From Natronospira bacteriovora (GTDB lineage Bacteria > Pseudomonadota > Gammaproteobacteria > Natronospirales > Natronospiraceae), in assembly GCF_030848495.1 (NCBI RefSeq), contig NZ_JAVDDT010000004.1, forward strand, positions 243,152 to 307,151: a stretch of DNA of 64,000 bases, given 5' to 3'. The notes under the pieces are model-generated. The model was not told the DNA's origin. It saw nothing but the letters and a program-made list of their open reading frames with translations, and did not search any database. Position numbers and translations under genes: made by a program. This document shows, piece after piece, positions 36,069 to 46,643 of the stretch; within the stretch, counting starts at the first letter, position 1; each line of letters opens with the position of its first letter.

Positions 36069-37376
36069 ATGTCGGAAAAGAAATCAGTGTATGTGGGGAT
36101 GAGTGCGGATCTGGTGCATCCGGGCCACTTGAATATCATTCGGCGGGCCACCGAGCTCGGCGACGTGACGGTGGGTCTGCTCACGGACGCGGCCATTGCC
36201 AGTTACAAGCGCTTGCCTTACATGGCTTTCGAACAGCGCAAGGAAGTGGTGGAGGCGATCAAGGGTGTCACGCGGGTGGTGCCACAGGAGACCCTTGATT
36301 ATGTCCCCAACCTGCGCAAGTACAAGCCGGACTACGTGGTCCACGGTGATGACTGGAAAGAAGGTGTACAGGCCAAGGTGCGCCAATCGGTCATTGATGC
36401 GCTGGCCGAGTGGGGCGGTGAGCTGGTCGAGGTGCCTTATACCAGGGGCATTTCCTCCACTCAGTTGAATAATGCCCTGAAGGAAATCGGTACCACACCG
36501 GATATTCGGCGGAACAAGATGCGACGCCTGCTGGACGCCAAGCCGTTGGTGCGCTTGATGGAGGCCCATAACGGCCTGACCGGTCTTATCGTGGAAAACA
36601 TCGGTATCGACACCGATCGTGGCCGTAAGGAATTCGACGGCATGTGGGCTTCCAGCCTCACCGAGTCCACCGCCAAGGGCAAGCCGGATATCGAAGCGGT
36701 GGATGTCACTTCCCGCACCAATACATTGCACGATGTACTGGAAGTGACTACCAAGCCCATCGTGTATGACGCGGACACCGGCGGCAAACTGGAACATTTC
36801 CAGTTTACTGTCCGAACCCTGGAACGCCTGGGCGTGTCAGTGGCGATCATCGAGGACAAGGTGGGTCTGAAAAAGAACTCCCTGTTCGGCACCGAGGTGC
36901 CCCAGACCCAGGACTCCATCGAGAATTTCTGTGGCAAGATCAAGGCTGGCAAGGCTGCCCAGATTACCGACGACTTCATGATTGTCGCCCGGATCGAGAG
37001 CCTGATTCTGGACCAAGGCCTGGATGATGCCATCACACGCGCCGAAGCGTATATCGGTGCCGGCGCGGATGGCGTTCTGATTCACAGTCGCCAGAAGACC
37101 CCGGACGAGATCTTCGAGTTCTGCGAGCGTTTCGCGAAATTGCCCAAGCAGGTTCCCCTTTTCGTGGTTCCCTCCAGCTATAACCAGGTGACCGAGGATG
37201 AGCTGATCGAGCGCGGTGTGGATGTGGTCATTTATGCCAATCACCTGTTGCGTGCAGCGTACCCGGCGATGGTGGAGACGGCGCAGTCGATCCTGACGCA
37301 TGGGCGTTCAAAGGAAGTGGATTCGAAGCTCCTTTCCATCAAGGAAATTCTGGAACTCATTCCGGGGACCAAGTAA
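36069..37376 (+). CDS. Bifunctional cytidylyltransferase / phosphoenolpyruvate mutase
   Basis: 435 residues with two domains. Residues 1-140 are a nucleotidyltransferase of the CTP:phosphocholine/glycerol-3-phosphate type: HPGH at 17-20 and RGISSTQL at 126-133. Residues about 150-435 are phosphoenolpyruvate mutase of the isocitrate-lyase superfamily, with the diagnostic [10 protein letters not shown] (262-271). PEP mutase makes the C-P bond (PEP to phosphonopyruvate). The same domain order occurs in Fom1 of fosfomycin synthesis, whose cytidylyltransferase activates 2-hydroxyethylphosphonate with CTP. ATG 36069 with GGAG 5 bp upstream is preferred over GTG 36063. A TAAAAT at 35949 may be its -10. 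Its TAA overlaps the next gene. Confidence 0.93.
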   Translation: MSEKKSVYVGMSADLVHPGHLNIIRRATELGDVTVGLLTDAAIASYKRLPYMAFEQRKEVVEAIKGVTRVVPQETLDYVPNLRKYKPDYVVHGDDWKEGVQAKVRQSVIDALAEWGGELVEVPYTRGISSTQLNNALKEIGTTPDIRRNKMRRLLDAKPLVRLMEAHNGLTGLIVENIGIDTDRGRKEFDGMWASSLTESTAKGKPDIEAVDVTSRTNTLHDVLEVTTKPIVYDADTGGKLEHFQFTVRTLERLGVSVAIIEDKVGLKKNSLFGTEVPQTQDSIENFCGKIKAGKAAQITDDFMIVARIESLILDQGLDDAITRAEAYIGAGADGVLIHSRQKTPDEIFEFCERFAKLPKQVPLFVVPSSYNQVTEDELIERGVDVVIYANHLLRAAYPAMVETAQSILTHGRSKEVDSKLLSIKEILELIPGTK

Positions 37377-38515
37377 TGCACCAGCCAAAGGCCGTATATG
37401 CATCCATCAGGGATCAGGGAATTCGATTTTTCACGGGCGTCCCGGACTCCCTTCTGAAGGATTTCTGCGCCTATGTGACGGACCACGCGGCCGACGAGGA
37501 TCATGTCATCACCGCCAACGAGGGGAATGCGGTTTCGCTTGCGGCCGGACACTTTCTTGGCACCGGCGAGCCGGCTCTGGTCTACATGCAGAACTCCGGT
37601 ATTGGCAACGCGGTGAATCCCTTGCTGTCCCTGGCCGATCCCGAGGTCTATGGTGTTCCGATGCTGCTCATGATTGGCTGGCGGGGTGAGCCGGGCGTCA
37701 AGGACGAGCCCCAGCATGTGAAGCAGGGCCGAGTCATGACCGAGCTGATGGATGCCATGGAAATCCCCTGGTACGAATTGAGCTCGGAAACGACGGACTC
37801 CGAGGCCGTGGTTGCCGAGGCGTGTCGCCAGATGCGGGAGAAATCGATGCCAGTGGCCTTGCTGGTACGCAAGGGCGCTTTCGATAAATACAAGCTGCAG
37901 AAAGATGTGGTGACGGACTATCCGATGAATCGTGAGGGCGCGGTCAAGTGCGTGATCGACCTGCTGAGCGCGGATGACGTGGTGATTTCCACGACAGGCA
38001 AGACTTCGCGTGAACTCTATGAGTATCGGGCCGAGCGCGGTGATGGTCATGGCAGTGACTTTCTTACGGTGGGCGCCATGGGACACACGGCCTCCATTGC
38101 CATGGGCGTTGCCCGAGCCCAGCCAGAGCGGAAAGTGATTTGTCTGGATGGAGACGGGTCTGTCCTCATGCACATGGGGGCGCTTGCCGTCATCGGGCAG
38201 TCGTCCATGGCAAATTTCATGCATGTGGTCATTAATAATGGTGCGCATGATTCCGTGGGTGGGCAGCCCACCGTCGGTTTCCAGATGAAACTACCGGAGA
38301 TTGCCAGCGCCTGCGGCTATCAGGCGGTGGCTTCCGTGCACGAAGCCGATGATGTGAAAGCGGAGATGGCACGCCTGCGCCAGCACAAGGGGCCGGTGCT
38401 GCTGGAGATCAAGACCAACAAGGGTGCCCGCGATGATCTCGGGCGGCCGCGGACGACTCCGATCGAGAACCGTGATGCCTTCATGCGTCGCCTTGGACTG
38501 ACGCCGGAGCGGTAA
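37376..38515 (+). CDS. Phosphonopyruvate decarboxylase
   Basis: 379-residue ThDP-dependent enzyme that drives the unfavourable mutase reaction by decarboxylating phosphonopyruvate to phosphonoacetaldehyde. FTGVPDSLLKDFC (19-31) and ITANEGNAVSLAAGHFLGTG near 45-64 (catalytic Glu) match Ppd/AepY, and the ThDP/Mg motif GDGSVLMHMG to INNGAHDSVGG is near 259-290. The Ppd signature NNGAHDSVGGQPT is complete. The start overlaps the upstream stop by one base (TAATG), and the iron alcohol dehydrogenase follows after 2 bp, so the three genes form one operon. Confidence 0.95.
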   Translation: MHQPKAVYASIRDQGIRFFTGVPDSLLKDFCAYVTDHAADEDHVITANEGNAVSLAAGHFLGTGEPALVYMQNSGIGNAVNPLLSLADPEVYGVPMLLMIGWRGEPGVKDEPQHVKQGRVMTELMDAMEIPWYELSSETTDSEAVVAEACRQMREKSMPVALLVRKGAFDKYKLQKDVVTDYPMNREGAVKCVIDLLSADDVVISTTGKTSRELYEYRAERGDGHGSDFLTVGAMGHTASIAMGVARAQPERKVICLDGDGSVLMHMGALAVIGQSSMANFMHVVINNGAHDSVGGQPTVGFQMKLPEIASACGYQAVASVHEADDVKAEMARLRQHKGPVLLEIKTNKGARDDLGRPRTTPIENRDAFMRRLGLTPER

Positions 38516-38517
38516 AT

Positions 38518-39666
38518 ATGAGTAACAGCGCCTGGACCTATCAAAACCCCGTCAAGGTGGTGTTCGAGCCGGGTGTCATTGATCACCTGGCAGAACAGGT
38601 GGACGGTGAGCGGGTGGTGCTGATTACCACCCCCGGTTTCCGTCGTCGGGGCGTGGTGGATCGCCTGTCAGCGTCTCTGGGTAGCCGATTGGTGGCCGTG
38701 GTGGACGACGTCAAGCCCAATCCCGATGTTCGTGATGTCGATACCCAGGGCCAGGCGCTGCGCCAGCATGCGCCGGACATGCTGCTTGCGCTTGGTGGTG
38801 GCAGCAGCATGGATACGGCCAAGGGACTGGCACGCCTGTTGTCGCAGCCCGGTGATGCGTCGCTGACCCGTCATTTCCGGGACGGGCAAGCATTCAGTTC
38901 GGAGGGGCCGGCGCTGCCGGTGACAGCGATCCCGACGACTTCCGGTACTGGTGCCGAGGTGACGCCATTTGGCACGATCTGGGATTTCGAGTTGGGCAAG
39001 AAGTACTCTGTCACCGGTGCGGATCTCTATTCTGCGGCGGCGATCCTTGACCCCGAGCTGACCGTCGGGTTGCCGGAAGAGGTCACCATTTCTTCCGGTC
39101 TGGATGCCATCTCCCATGCCCTTGAATCGACCTGGAACAAGTCGGCCTCACCCGTTACGCTTGGTTTCTGCGCGAAGTCGCTGCAGTTGTCCCTTGCTGC
39201 ATTGCCACGGCTGAAGCAGGATCCCGGAAATTTGCAGGCGCGTGGGGATATGATGCAGGCCAGCCTTCTGGCGGGACTGGCGATCAGTCAGACCCGCACC
39301 GCTCTGGCGCACTCGATCTCCTACCCGCTGACGACCCGCTTTGAGCTACCCCACGGCTTTGCCTGCAGTTTCACCTTACCGGCCCTGATGCGTTTCAATG
39401 CCGCCTCCGATGACGGGCGATTGCTGGATCTGGCCAGAGCGATTGGCTTTGACAGTATTGATGCCTTCTCGGGAGCGTTGGAGCGTTTGTTCGATGAGCT
39501 GGACGTCGGGCACTTTCTGCGCAGGTACATCCCTTCACCAGATGCTGCACTGGCGTTGAGTGAACAGATGTTTACGCCAGGTCGGGCCGACAACAATCTG
39601 CGTGCGGCAACGCAGGAGGATGTGGTTCAAATCCTGCGCGACTCCCTGGATCGGACTCTGGGCTGA
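38518..39666 (+). CDS. Iron-type alcohol dehydrogenase, probable phosphonoacetaldehyde reductase (PhpC/FomC-like)
   Basis: 382-residue group III metal-dependent alcohol dehydrogenase. LALGGGSSMDTAKGLARLL and PTTSGTGAEVTPF bind NAD(P)H; metal ligands Asp196, His200, His265 and His279 are all in place. Fused in position to PEP mutase and phosphonopyruvate decarboxylase, it should reduce phosphonoacetaldehyde to 2-hydroxyethylphosphonate, as PhpC and FomC do. No aminotransferase for 2-aminoethylphosphonate is seen, which supports hydroxyethylphosphonate as the product. The generic name could be fucO-like, but the context is specific. Confidence 0.87.
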   Translation: MSNSAWTYQNPVKVVFEPGVIDHLAEQVDGERVVLITTPGFRRRGVVDRLSASLGSRLVAVVDDVKPNPDVRDVDTQGQALRQHAPDMLLALGGGSSMDTAKGLARLLSQPGDASLTRHFRDGQAFSSEGPALPVTAIPTTSGTGAEVTPFGTIWDFELGKKYSVTGADLYSAAAILDPELTVGLPEEVTISSGLDAISHALESTWNKSASPVTLGFCAKSLQLSLAALPRLKQDPGNLQARGDMMQASLLAGLAISQTRTALAHSISYPLTTRFELPHGFACSFTLPALMRFNAASDDGRLLDLARAIGFDSIDAFSGALERLFDELDVGHFLRRYIPSPDAALALSEQMFTPGRADNNLRAATQEDVVQILRDSLDRTLG

Positions 39667-39916
39667 GGCGAGGACTTGCCTTACCCCTGTCCGGTGCCTC
39701 GAAAGGGTATTCCGCAGCCTGGTAACCGGCCGGAAAGTCATGTGCACCGCCCGTCAGGTGTTTGGGCGGATATTCCGAAATAATGCTACGATAGTTTTCG
39801 GACTTTGTCGTTTGACCCAGGGAAATGCGCCGGAAGGAAGAGGGTGGCGCGGGTTGAGGGTTCCGGGGAAAGCCTCGCAGAAGGTTTCCCAGGGAGGAAT
39901 CAGGGGACGTGTGGAT

Positions 39917-41005
39917 ATGGAAATCTTCAAGATCAGCAACCTGCTGGCGATCCAGTTTGGTTTTTTCCTGGCGATGATTCTGTGCGCGTTGGTAACGCGT
40001 CCATCCCGCGTGTTCGGGCTGGTGGATCGGCCTGGAGGCCGCAAGCGTCACGCCCGCCCCGTCCCCATCACCGGGGGGGTGGCCATGTTCGCTGCATTTT
40101 CCCTCTGTCTCCCGTTTCTGAATGCCTCCATTCTGCCTTTCGCGAGCCTGATCATCGGCATGGGCTTTCTCCTTGCTGTCGGGTTGCTGGATGATCTGGA
40201 AGATCTCGCGGTACCCACCAAGCTGCTGGCTCAGGTCGTGGCCGCGCTGCTGATGACCTCCTGGGGCGGTGTTCAGATTCATTCCCTGGGAAACCTGTTC
40301 GGCAATGGGCCGGTTCTGCTGGGTGAATGGTCCATTCCATTCACGGTGGCCTGCACGGTTCTGATGATCAACGCCATCAACATGGCGGATGGTTTCGATG
40401 GCCTGGCCGGTGGCATGAGTGCGGTGGTGATTTTCTGGCTGGGCCTGGCCGGCTGGAGCAATGGTGCCGGCCCTGTCTTTGTGGGCATCTGCTTTCTGCT
40501 GGTCAGTGTGATCCTGGGTTTTCTGGTCTACAACCTGCGCAATCCCTGGCGCCGTCGGGCGGCGATTTTCATGGGTGACTCCGGCAGCATGATGCTGGGT
40601 TTTGCCATTGCCTGGCTTGCTGTCCATCTGACTCAGACGCCCACGGCAACGGTCTATCCCATCTCCGTGGCCTGGCTGCTGGTGCTGCCGGTCATCGACG
40701 CTGTATCCATCGGTATTCGACGCATCCTCAAGGGGCGCAGTCCCTTTGCCGCCGACCGGGAGCATTTGCACCATCTCATGGTGCGTGCCGGTTTTTCCGT
40801 CCGGGGGGCGGTGGCCTGGCTGATTGCCCTGACCTTCCTGTTCGGGGCCATCGGCCTGATGGGATGGGCGCTCGCCTGGCCCGAGCCGATTTTGTTTGTG
40901 GTGGTTGCCAGCTTCTTCCTGATCCACCTGATGGTGACCGCTCGCGCCTGGCGTTTCATTCGCTGGTTGCGACGGCTTGCCCGGCCGGGCACCCTGCCGC
41001 ACTGA
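39917..41005 (+). CDS. wecA: Undecaprenyl-phosphate N-acetylaminosugar-1-phosphate transferase (WecA family)
   Basis: 362-residue polytopic membrane enzyme that starts glycan assembly by moving GlcNAc-1-P (or another HexNAc-1-P) from UDP to undecaprenyl phosphate. Family motifs are all visible: RKRHARPVPITGGVAMF, GLLDDLEDLAVPTKLLAQ (Asp-Asp), NAINMADGFDGLAGG, FMGDSGSMMLG and FAADREHLHHLMVRAG. About ten transmembrane helices. ATG 39917 is preferred; GTG 39911 is a close alternative, and longer upstream frame overlaps the dehydrogenase gene. It is the likely initiator for the locus, and GC returns to the host level here. The sugar specificity is not fixed by sequence. Confidence 0.9.
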   Translation: MEIFKISNLLAIQFGFFLAMILCALVTRPSRVFGLVDRPGGRKRHARPVPITGGVAMFAAFSLCLPFLNASILPFASLIIGMGFLLAVGLLDDLEDLAVPTKLLAQVVAALLMTSWGGVQIHSLGNLFGNGPVLLGEWSIPFTVACTVLMINAINMADGFDGLAGGMSAVVIFWLGLAGWSNGAGPVFVGICFLLVSVILGFLVYNLRNPWRRRAAIFMGDSGSMMLGFAIAWLAVHLTQTPTATVYPISVAWLLVLPVIDAVSIGIRRILKGRSPFAADREHLHHLMVRAGFSVRGAVAWLIALTFLFGAIGLMGWALAWPEPILFVVVASFFLIHLMVTARAWRFIRWLRRLARPGTLPH

Positions 41006-41099
41006 CGTATCGGCTTAGCCGCTCAGCTGCTAGAATTCCGGGGTCTTTCTGGCCCCGGCGGCCTTCATGATTTCCCGCTTCACTCCAGCTGGTACTGAC

Positions 41100-42116
41100 A
41101 TGCAGAGAATCCTCGTGACCGGTGCGGCCGGTTTCATCGGCTTTCATTTCGTGCAGGCCCTGGCCGGGCGGGATATGGCCGTGGTGGGTGTGGATAACGT
41201 CAACGATTATTACGACGTGAATCTAAAGCGCGGGCGCCTGAAGCAGCTGGGCGAGCAGGCCAATTTCGAGTTTCGCGAGATGGACATCGCCGACCGGGAG
41301 GGCATGGCGGCGCTGTTTGCCGAGTCACCGGGTTTCGATGCGGTGGTGCATCTGGCGGCCCAGGCGGGGGTGCGCCACTCCCTTGAGCGGCCGGATCGTT
41401 ATGTGGACAGCAATCTGGTGGGTTTCGGCAATATCCTGGAAGGCTGCCGGCACGGCGGCGTGGGGCATCTGATCTTTGCCTCCAGCAGCTCGGTGTATGG
41501 CGCCAACACCCGCATGCCCTTTTCCGAGAACGACACGGTGGATCATGCCATCAGCCTGTATGCGGCCACCAAGAAGGCCAATGAGGCCATGGCTCACAGC
41601 TATGCCTCTCTTTATGGTCTGCCCTGCACGGGTTTGCGCTTCTTTACCGTGTATGGCCCCTGGGGCCGGCCGGACATGGCTTATTTCAAGTTCACCCGGG
41701 CCATCGATCAGGGCGAAACGATTCAGGTTTTCAATCACGGCCAGATGCAGCGGGATTTCACTTATGTGGACGACGTGGTGGAAGCCATGGAGCGCCTGTT
41801 GCAACGTCCGGCCGAGCCGGATCCGGACTGGTCCGGTGCCCATCCCACACCGGCCACCAGTTACGCTCCCTACCGCATCTACAACATCGGCAATCATCAA
41901 CCGGAGCCGCTGGGCCGTCTGATCGAACTCATCGAGGGCGCCCTCGGGCGCAAGGCGCACAAGGAGTTTCTGGACATGCAGCCCGGTGACGTGCCCGCCA
42001 CCTACGCCGATGTGGACTCGCTCCAGAGGCTGGTGGGATTCTCTCCCAGCACCCCCCTCGAGACCGGTGTCGCCCGTTTCGTGCGCTGGTATCGCGATTA
42101 TTACAGCGGTCGCTGA
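41100..42116 (+). CDS. UDP-glucuronate 4-epimerase-like NAD-dependent epimerase
   Basis: 338-residue extended SDR. ILVTGAAGFIGFHF (NAD motif) and DNVNDYYDVNLKRGRL are hallmark sequences of UDP-GlcA 4-epimerases, with FASSSSVYGANTRMPFSE, the YAATKKANE catalytic Tyr-x3-Lys (about 149-153) and FFTVYGPWGRPDMA. It should convert UDP-glucuronate from the ugd product into UDP-galacturonate for the glycan. ATG 41100 gives the standard N-terminus; ATG 41067 is in frame. It is the last gene of the polysaccharide locus. Alternative: UDP-GlcNAc(A) epimerase, less likely from the DYYD motif. Confidence 0.88.
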   Translation: MQRILVTGAAGFIGFHFVQALAGRDMAVVGVDNVNDYYDVNLKRGRLKQLGEQANFEFREMDIADREGMAALFAESPGFDAVVHLAAQAGVRHSLERPDRYVDSNLVGFGNILEGCRHGGVGHLIFASSSSVYGANTRMPFSENDTVDHAISLYAATKKANEAMAHSYASLYGLPCTGLRFFTVYGPWGRPDMAYFKFTRAIDQGETIQVFNHGQMQRDFTYVDDVVEAMERLLQRPAEPDPDWSGAHPTPATSYAPYRIYNIGNHQPEPLGRLIELIEGALGRKAHKEFLDMQPGDVPATYADVDSLQRLVGFSPSTPLETGVARFVRWYRDYYSGR

Positions 42117-42193
42117 AATACCTTTCCGGCGAGCCCATTCAGTGGCTTGCGAAGCACCCCCACACTATCGGACGAACGGTGTGCCTGCAGCCC

Positions 42194-42222
42194 TTGAACC
42201 CCGGCTGGCGGGAGCCTATACC
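42194..42222 (+). promoter_or_regulatory. Candidate sigma70 promoter of the DUF6763-like gene
   Basis: TTGAAC at 42194-42199, a 17-bp spacer and TATACC at 42217-42222, giving a leader of about 72 nt. Confidence 0.5.
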
Positions 42223-42300
42223 TTGCGTGAAGAGACGCGAGAAAGGCGAGTATCGAAGCCTGGCAACGGTCATATTTCGCCAGGCTCAGGAGGTGCGCAA

Positions 42301-42621
42301 ATGTTCCTGAAGGACGAAACCGGCATACCGGCGGTCATCGGTGATTGGTACCGGGATTATTCCGGCGGTCTATTCGAGGTGGTGGCCATCGACGAGCAGG
42401 ATGGCACCATCGAGATCCAGTTTTTTGACGGCACCGTGGAGGAAGTGGACATCGACCTCTGGGAGGAGGTTGCCATGACCACGGCCGAGCCGCCGGAAGA
42501 CTGGTCCGGTTCCATGGACATGGAGCGCGAGGACTACGGCGTGGACCTGGACGACGGCGGCGGCAGCCGCGACGAGTGGGCCAATCCCCTCGACACCCTC
42601 GACTCGGATTATCGCTTCTGA
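42301..42621 (+). CDS. Small acidic protein, DUF6763-like
   Basis: 106 residues, highly acidic, with the conserved GDWYRDYSGGLFEVVAIDEQDGTIEIQFFDGTVEEVDIDLW core, a compact beta domain resembling the DUF6763 family found in Chromatiales-like gammaproteobacteria. No signal peptide or membrane segment. A strong AGGAGGT site lies 8 bp before the ATG, and a promoter candidate is upstream, so it is a single-gene unit. The C-terminus (about 60-106) is Asp/Glu/Gly-rich and probably disordered. Function unknown; its beta barrel-like pattern is compatible with a regulator, but nothing in the context indicates a role. Confidence 0.82.
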   Translation: MFLKDETGIPAVIGDWYRDYSGGLFEVVAIDEQDGTIEIQFFDGTVEEVDIDLWEEVAMTTAEPPEDWSGSMDMEREDYGVDLDDGGGSRDEWANPLDTLDSDYRF

Positions 42622-42631
42622 AGGAAACCCT

Positions 42632-42815
42632 GGCCGCTAAATGCACGCGAATGTGGGGCCGTGCATAGTGGTTCGCCGTGCCGCTCCTACGGTGCCTATT
42701 GCCGACCCACCGCCCACATCCAGCACGGCCTCTCCGAAAGCGGCACGGCACCCCACCCCGCACGGCCCCACATCTAGCGTCCATCTTGCGTCCATTTCGC
42801 GGCTAAATGTTTTCA
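42632..42815. repeat. Compact class C inverted element
   Basis: Perfect nested inverted pairs: ATGTGGGGCCGTGC (42651-42664) with GCACGGCCCCACAT (42760-42773), and GCCGTGCCGCT (42675-42685) with AGCGGCACGGC (42739-42749). Outside are GGCCGCTAAATGCACGCGAA on the left and inverted GCGTCCATTTCGCGGC units on the right. It fills the gap between the convergent DUF6763-like and Rieske genes. Confidence 0.88.
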
Positions 42816-42819
42816 GCCT

Positions 42820-43167
42820 TTAGCCTTCCACTGTGACGCGCACCTCGCCGTCGGTCACGCGGCAGGGCAGGGCGGTGAGGGCCTGGCCTTCGCAGGGGCC
42901 CTGGGTGCAGTGGCCGTCATGGGGGCGGAAGATGGCGCCGTGGACGCCGCACATGATCATGTCGCCGGCCTTGGTCAGGAAGCGGTCCGGACCCCAGTTC
43001 AAGGACGCGCCGGTGTGCGGGCAGCTGTTGACGAAGGCAGTCACCTGGCCGTCGCGGCACACGACAAAGCCGTATTCCCGCCCGTCCCCGGTGTCATACT
43101 CGAATTCCTTCGCCCCGGGATCGGCGATCTCCGCCAGGGTGCAGACTGTGATTTCCCGCTCGGCCAT
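42820..43167 (-). CDS. Rieske [2Fe-2S] ferredoxin
   Basis: 115-residue soluble Rieske protein. Cluster ligands are Cys49-x-His51 in CPHTG and Cys73-x2-His76 in CGVHG; the HGAIFRPHDGHCTQGPC strand is typical of standalone Rieske ferredoxins such as the small subunit-like NirD/BphF group. There is no signal peptide or membrane anchor, so it is a cytoplasmic electron carrier. No oxygenase partner is adjacent, so the redox partner is unknown. It converges with the DUF6763-like gene across a class C repeat element. Confidence 0.92.
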   Translation of the reverse strand: MAEREITVCTLAEIADPGAKEFEYDTGDGREYGFVVCRDGQVTAFVNSCPHTGASLNWGPDRFLTKAGDMIMCGVHGAIFRPHDGHCTQGPCEGQALTALPCRVTDGEVRVTVEG

Positions 43168-43238
43168 GGTTTCCTCGCTGCCTGTTTGCCAGCGCGGACG
43201 ATATCCGAGCGTGGCGGGTGGGGCAAGGGGGAGGAGGT

Positions 43239-43285
43239 TGAGTGCTGAGTTTTGAGTTCTGAGTGCTGAGTGCTGAGTGCTGAGT
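43239..43285. repeat. Heptamer element B2, left arm (TGAGTGC)n
   Basis: Six to seven heptamers including variants TGAGTTT and TGAGTTC, inverted relative to 43669. Confidence 0.92.
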
Positions 43286-43305
43286 AGGCGGTGGCTATCG
43301 GCAGC

Positions 43306-43432
43306 GTAGGAGCGGATTTATCCGCGATCACAATCGCTCCCTTGGCACGCCGGTTTGTTATCACGAATGAATCGTGAATCGAAGAGCGGCCCCGATCGAG
43401 GCCGCGCCTGTGGGAGCGGCGTCCGCCGCGAT
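43306..43432. repeat. Two REP-like hairpins inside element B2
   Basis: GTAGGAGCGG-ATTTA-TCCGCGAT at 43306-43328 and GTGGGAGCGG-CGTC-CGCCGCGAT at 43410-43432, in the same orientation. Both resemble the REP units at 14320, 21325 and 47360. Confidence 0.8.
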
Positions 43433-43489
43433 CAGTCTTGTCGGAGCCGTTAGCGGACGCTGAGCCACCGCACGTTCATCGGCTCCGAA

Positions 43490-43612
43490 CGTGAGGCGTA
43501 AGGCGTAAGGCGTAAGGCGGCAACCCGGGCGCCTGTGGCGCCCAACGGCCGGCCGCAGGCCGGCCTGACACGCGCAAAGCGCGGAAGCCGAAGGCTTCGG
43601 CCTTTCCCCTCA
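43490..43612. repeat. Element B2 core: GTAAGGC arm and four consecutive hairpins
   Basis: The 680-bp gap 43168-43847 carries no gene. Four stems identical to those of element B1 occur in the same order: GGGCGCC-TGT-GGCGCCC (43527-43543), GGCCGGCC-GCA-GGCCGGCC (43547-43565), CGCGC-AAA-GCGCG (43571-43583), GAAGCC-GAA-GGCTTC (43584-43598). All four loops differ from B1. GTGAGGC/GTAAGGC heptamers lie to the left and CCCCTCACC to the right. Confidence 0.9.
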
Positions 43613-43668
43613 CCAGCCCCTCGAAGCCCGGCCCCTCCGAGAACCGCCAGCCCCTCCGACCAGCACCC

Positions 43669-43774
43669 ACTCAGCACTCAGCACTCAGCACTCAGCACTC
43701 AGCACTCAGCACTCAGCACTCAGCACTCAGCACTCAGCACTCAGCACTCAGCACTCAGCACTCAGCACTCAGAA
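43669..43774. repeat. Heptamer element B2, right arm (ACTCAGC)n
   Basis: About 15 ACTCAGC copies (the last ACTCAGA), ending about 20 bp before the putative -10 TAAAAT (43793-43798) of leuS. Confidence 0.95.
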
Positions 43775-43792
43775 CTAATCCCCCACTCCTGC

Positions 43793-43798
43793 TAAAAT
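43793..43798 (+). promoter_or_regulatory. Candidate -10 (TAAAAT) of leuS
   Basis: TAAAAT in GCTAAAATCCCCGCC, 49 bp before the ATG. The -35 at 17-bp spacing falls in the last heptamer (CAGAAC), the same arrangement as at ugd. Confidence 0.4.
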
Positions 43799-43838
43799 CC
43801 CCGCCTTGCCCCATCGATCCCTGAAATCAACCGAATAA

Positions 43839-46439
<2,601 letters not shown>

Positions 46440-46449
46440 CGACGACGAA

Positions 46450-46486
46450 GTGAACAGATGAAAGTGAACAGTGAACAGTGAACAGA
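46450..46486. repeat. Heptamer element D, left arm (GTGAACA)n
   Basis: Four to five GTGAACA copies with interspersed GATGAAA, right after leuS; inverted counterpart at 46590. Confidence 0.88.
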
Positions 46487-46589
46487 TAAACCGCACAGGC
46501 CGTCTGTCCTGTTTTCTTTTGCAGCTTTATGGATGCCAAGGGATGATCAAACAAGAAGCGGGTGATCGAACCCGGACAGGGTTTACGGT

Positions 46590-46622
46590 TTTCTGTTCAC
46601 TGGGAACTGTTCACTGTTCACT
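46590..46622. repeat. Heptamer element D, right arm (TGTTCAC)n
   Basis: Three to four TGTTCAC copies, reverse complement of the left arm at 46450. The core of about 100 bp holds no gene. The element sits in the leuS-lptE gap, 22 bp before lptE. Confidence 0.88.
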
Positions 46623-46643
46623 TCCTTCCCGGGAGCGCCAAGC

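Noticed and set aside
39560..39916. Longer N-terminal extension of wecA overlapping the alcohol dehydrogenase gene
   Set aside because: The extension covers intergenic and antisense-like sequence without family similarity; WecA-type N-terminus begins at 39917.
41986..42300. Extended frame upstream of the DUF6763-like gene
   Set aside because: The upstream part is an out-of-frame shadow of the epimerase; a clear ribosome site and promoter precede ATG 42301.
43669..43774. Heptamer arrays as a CRISPR
   Set aside because: Units are 7 bp with no spacers and no cas genes nearby; they are tandem microsatellite-like arrays.
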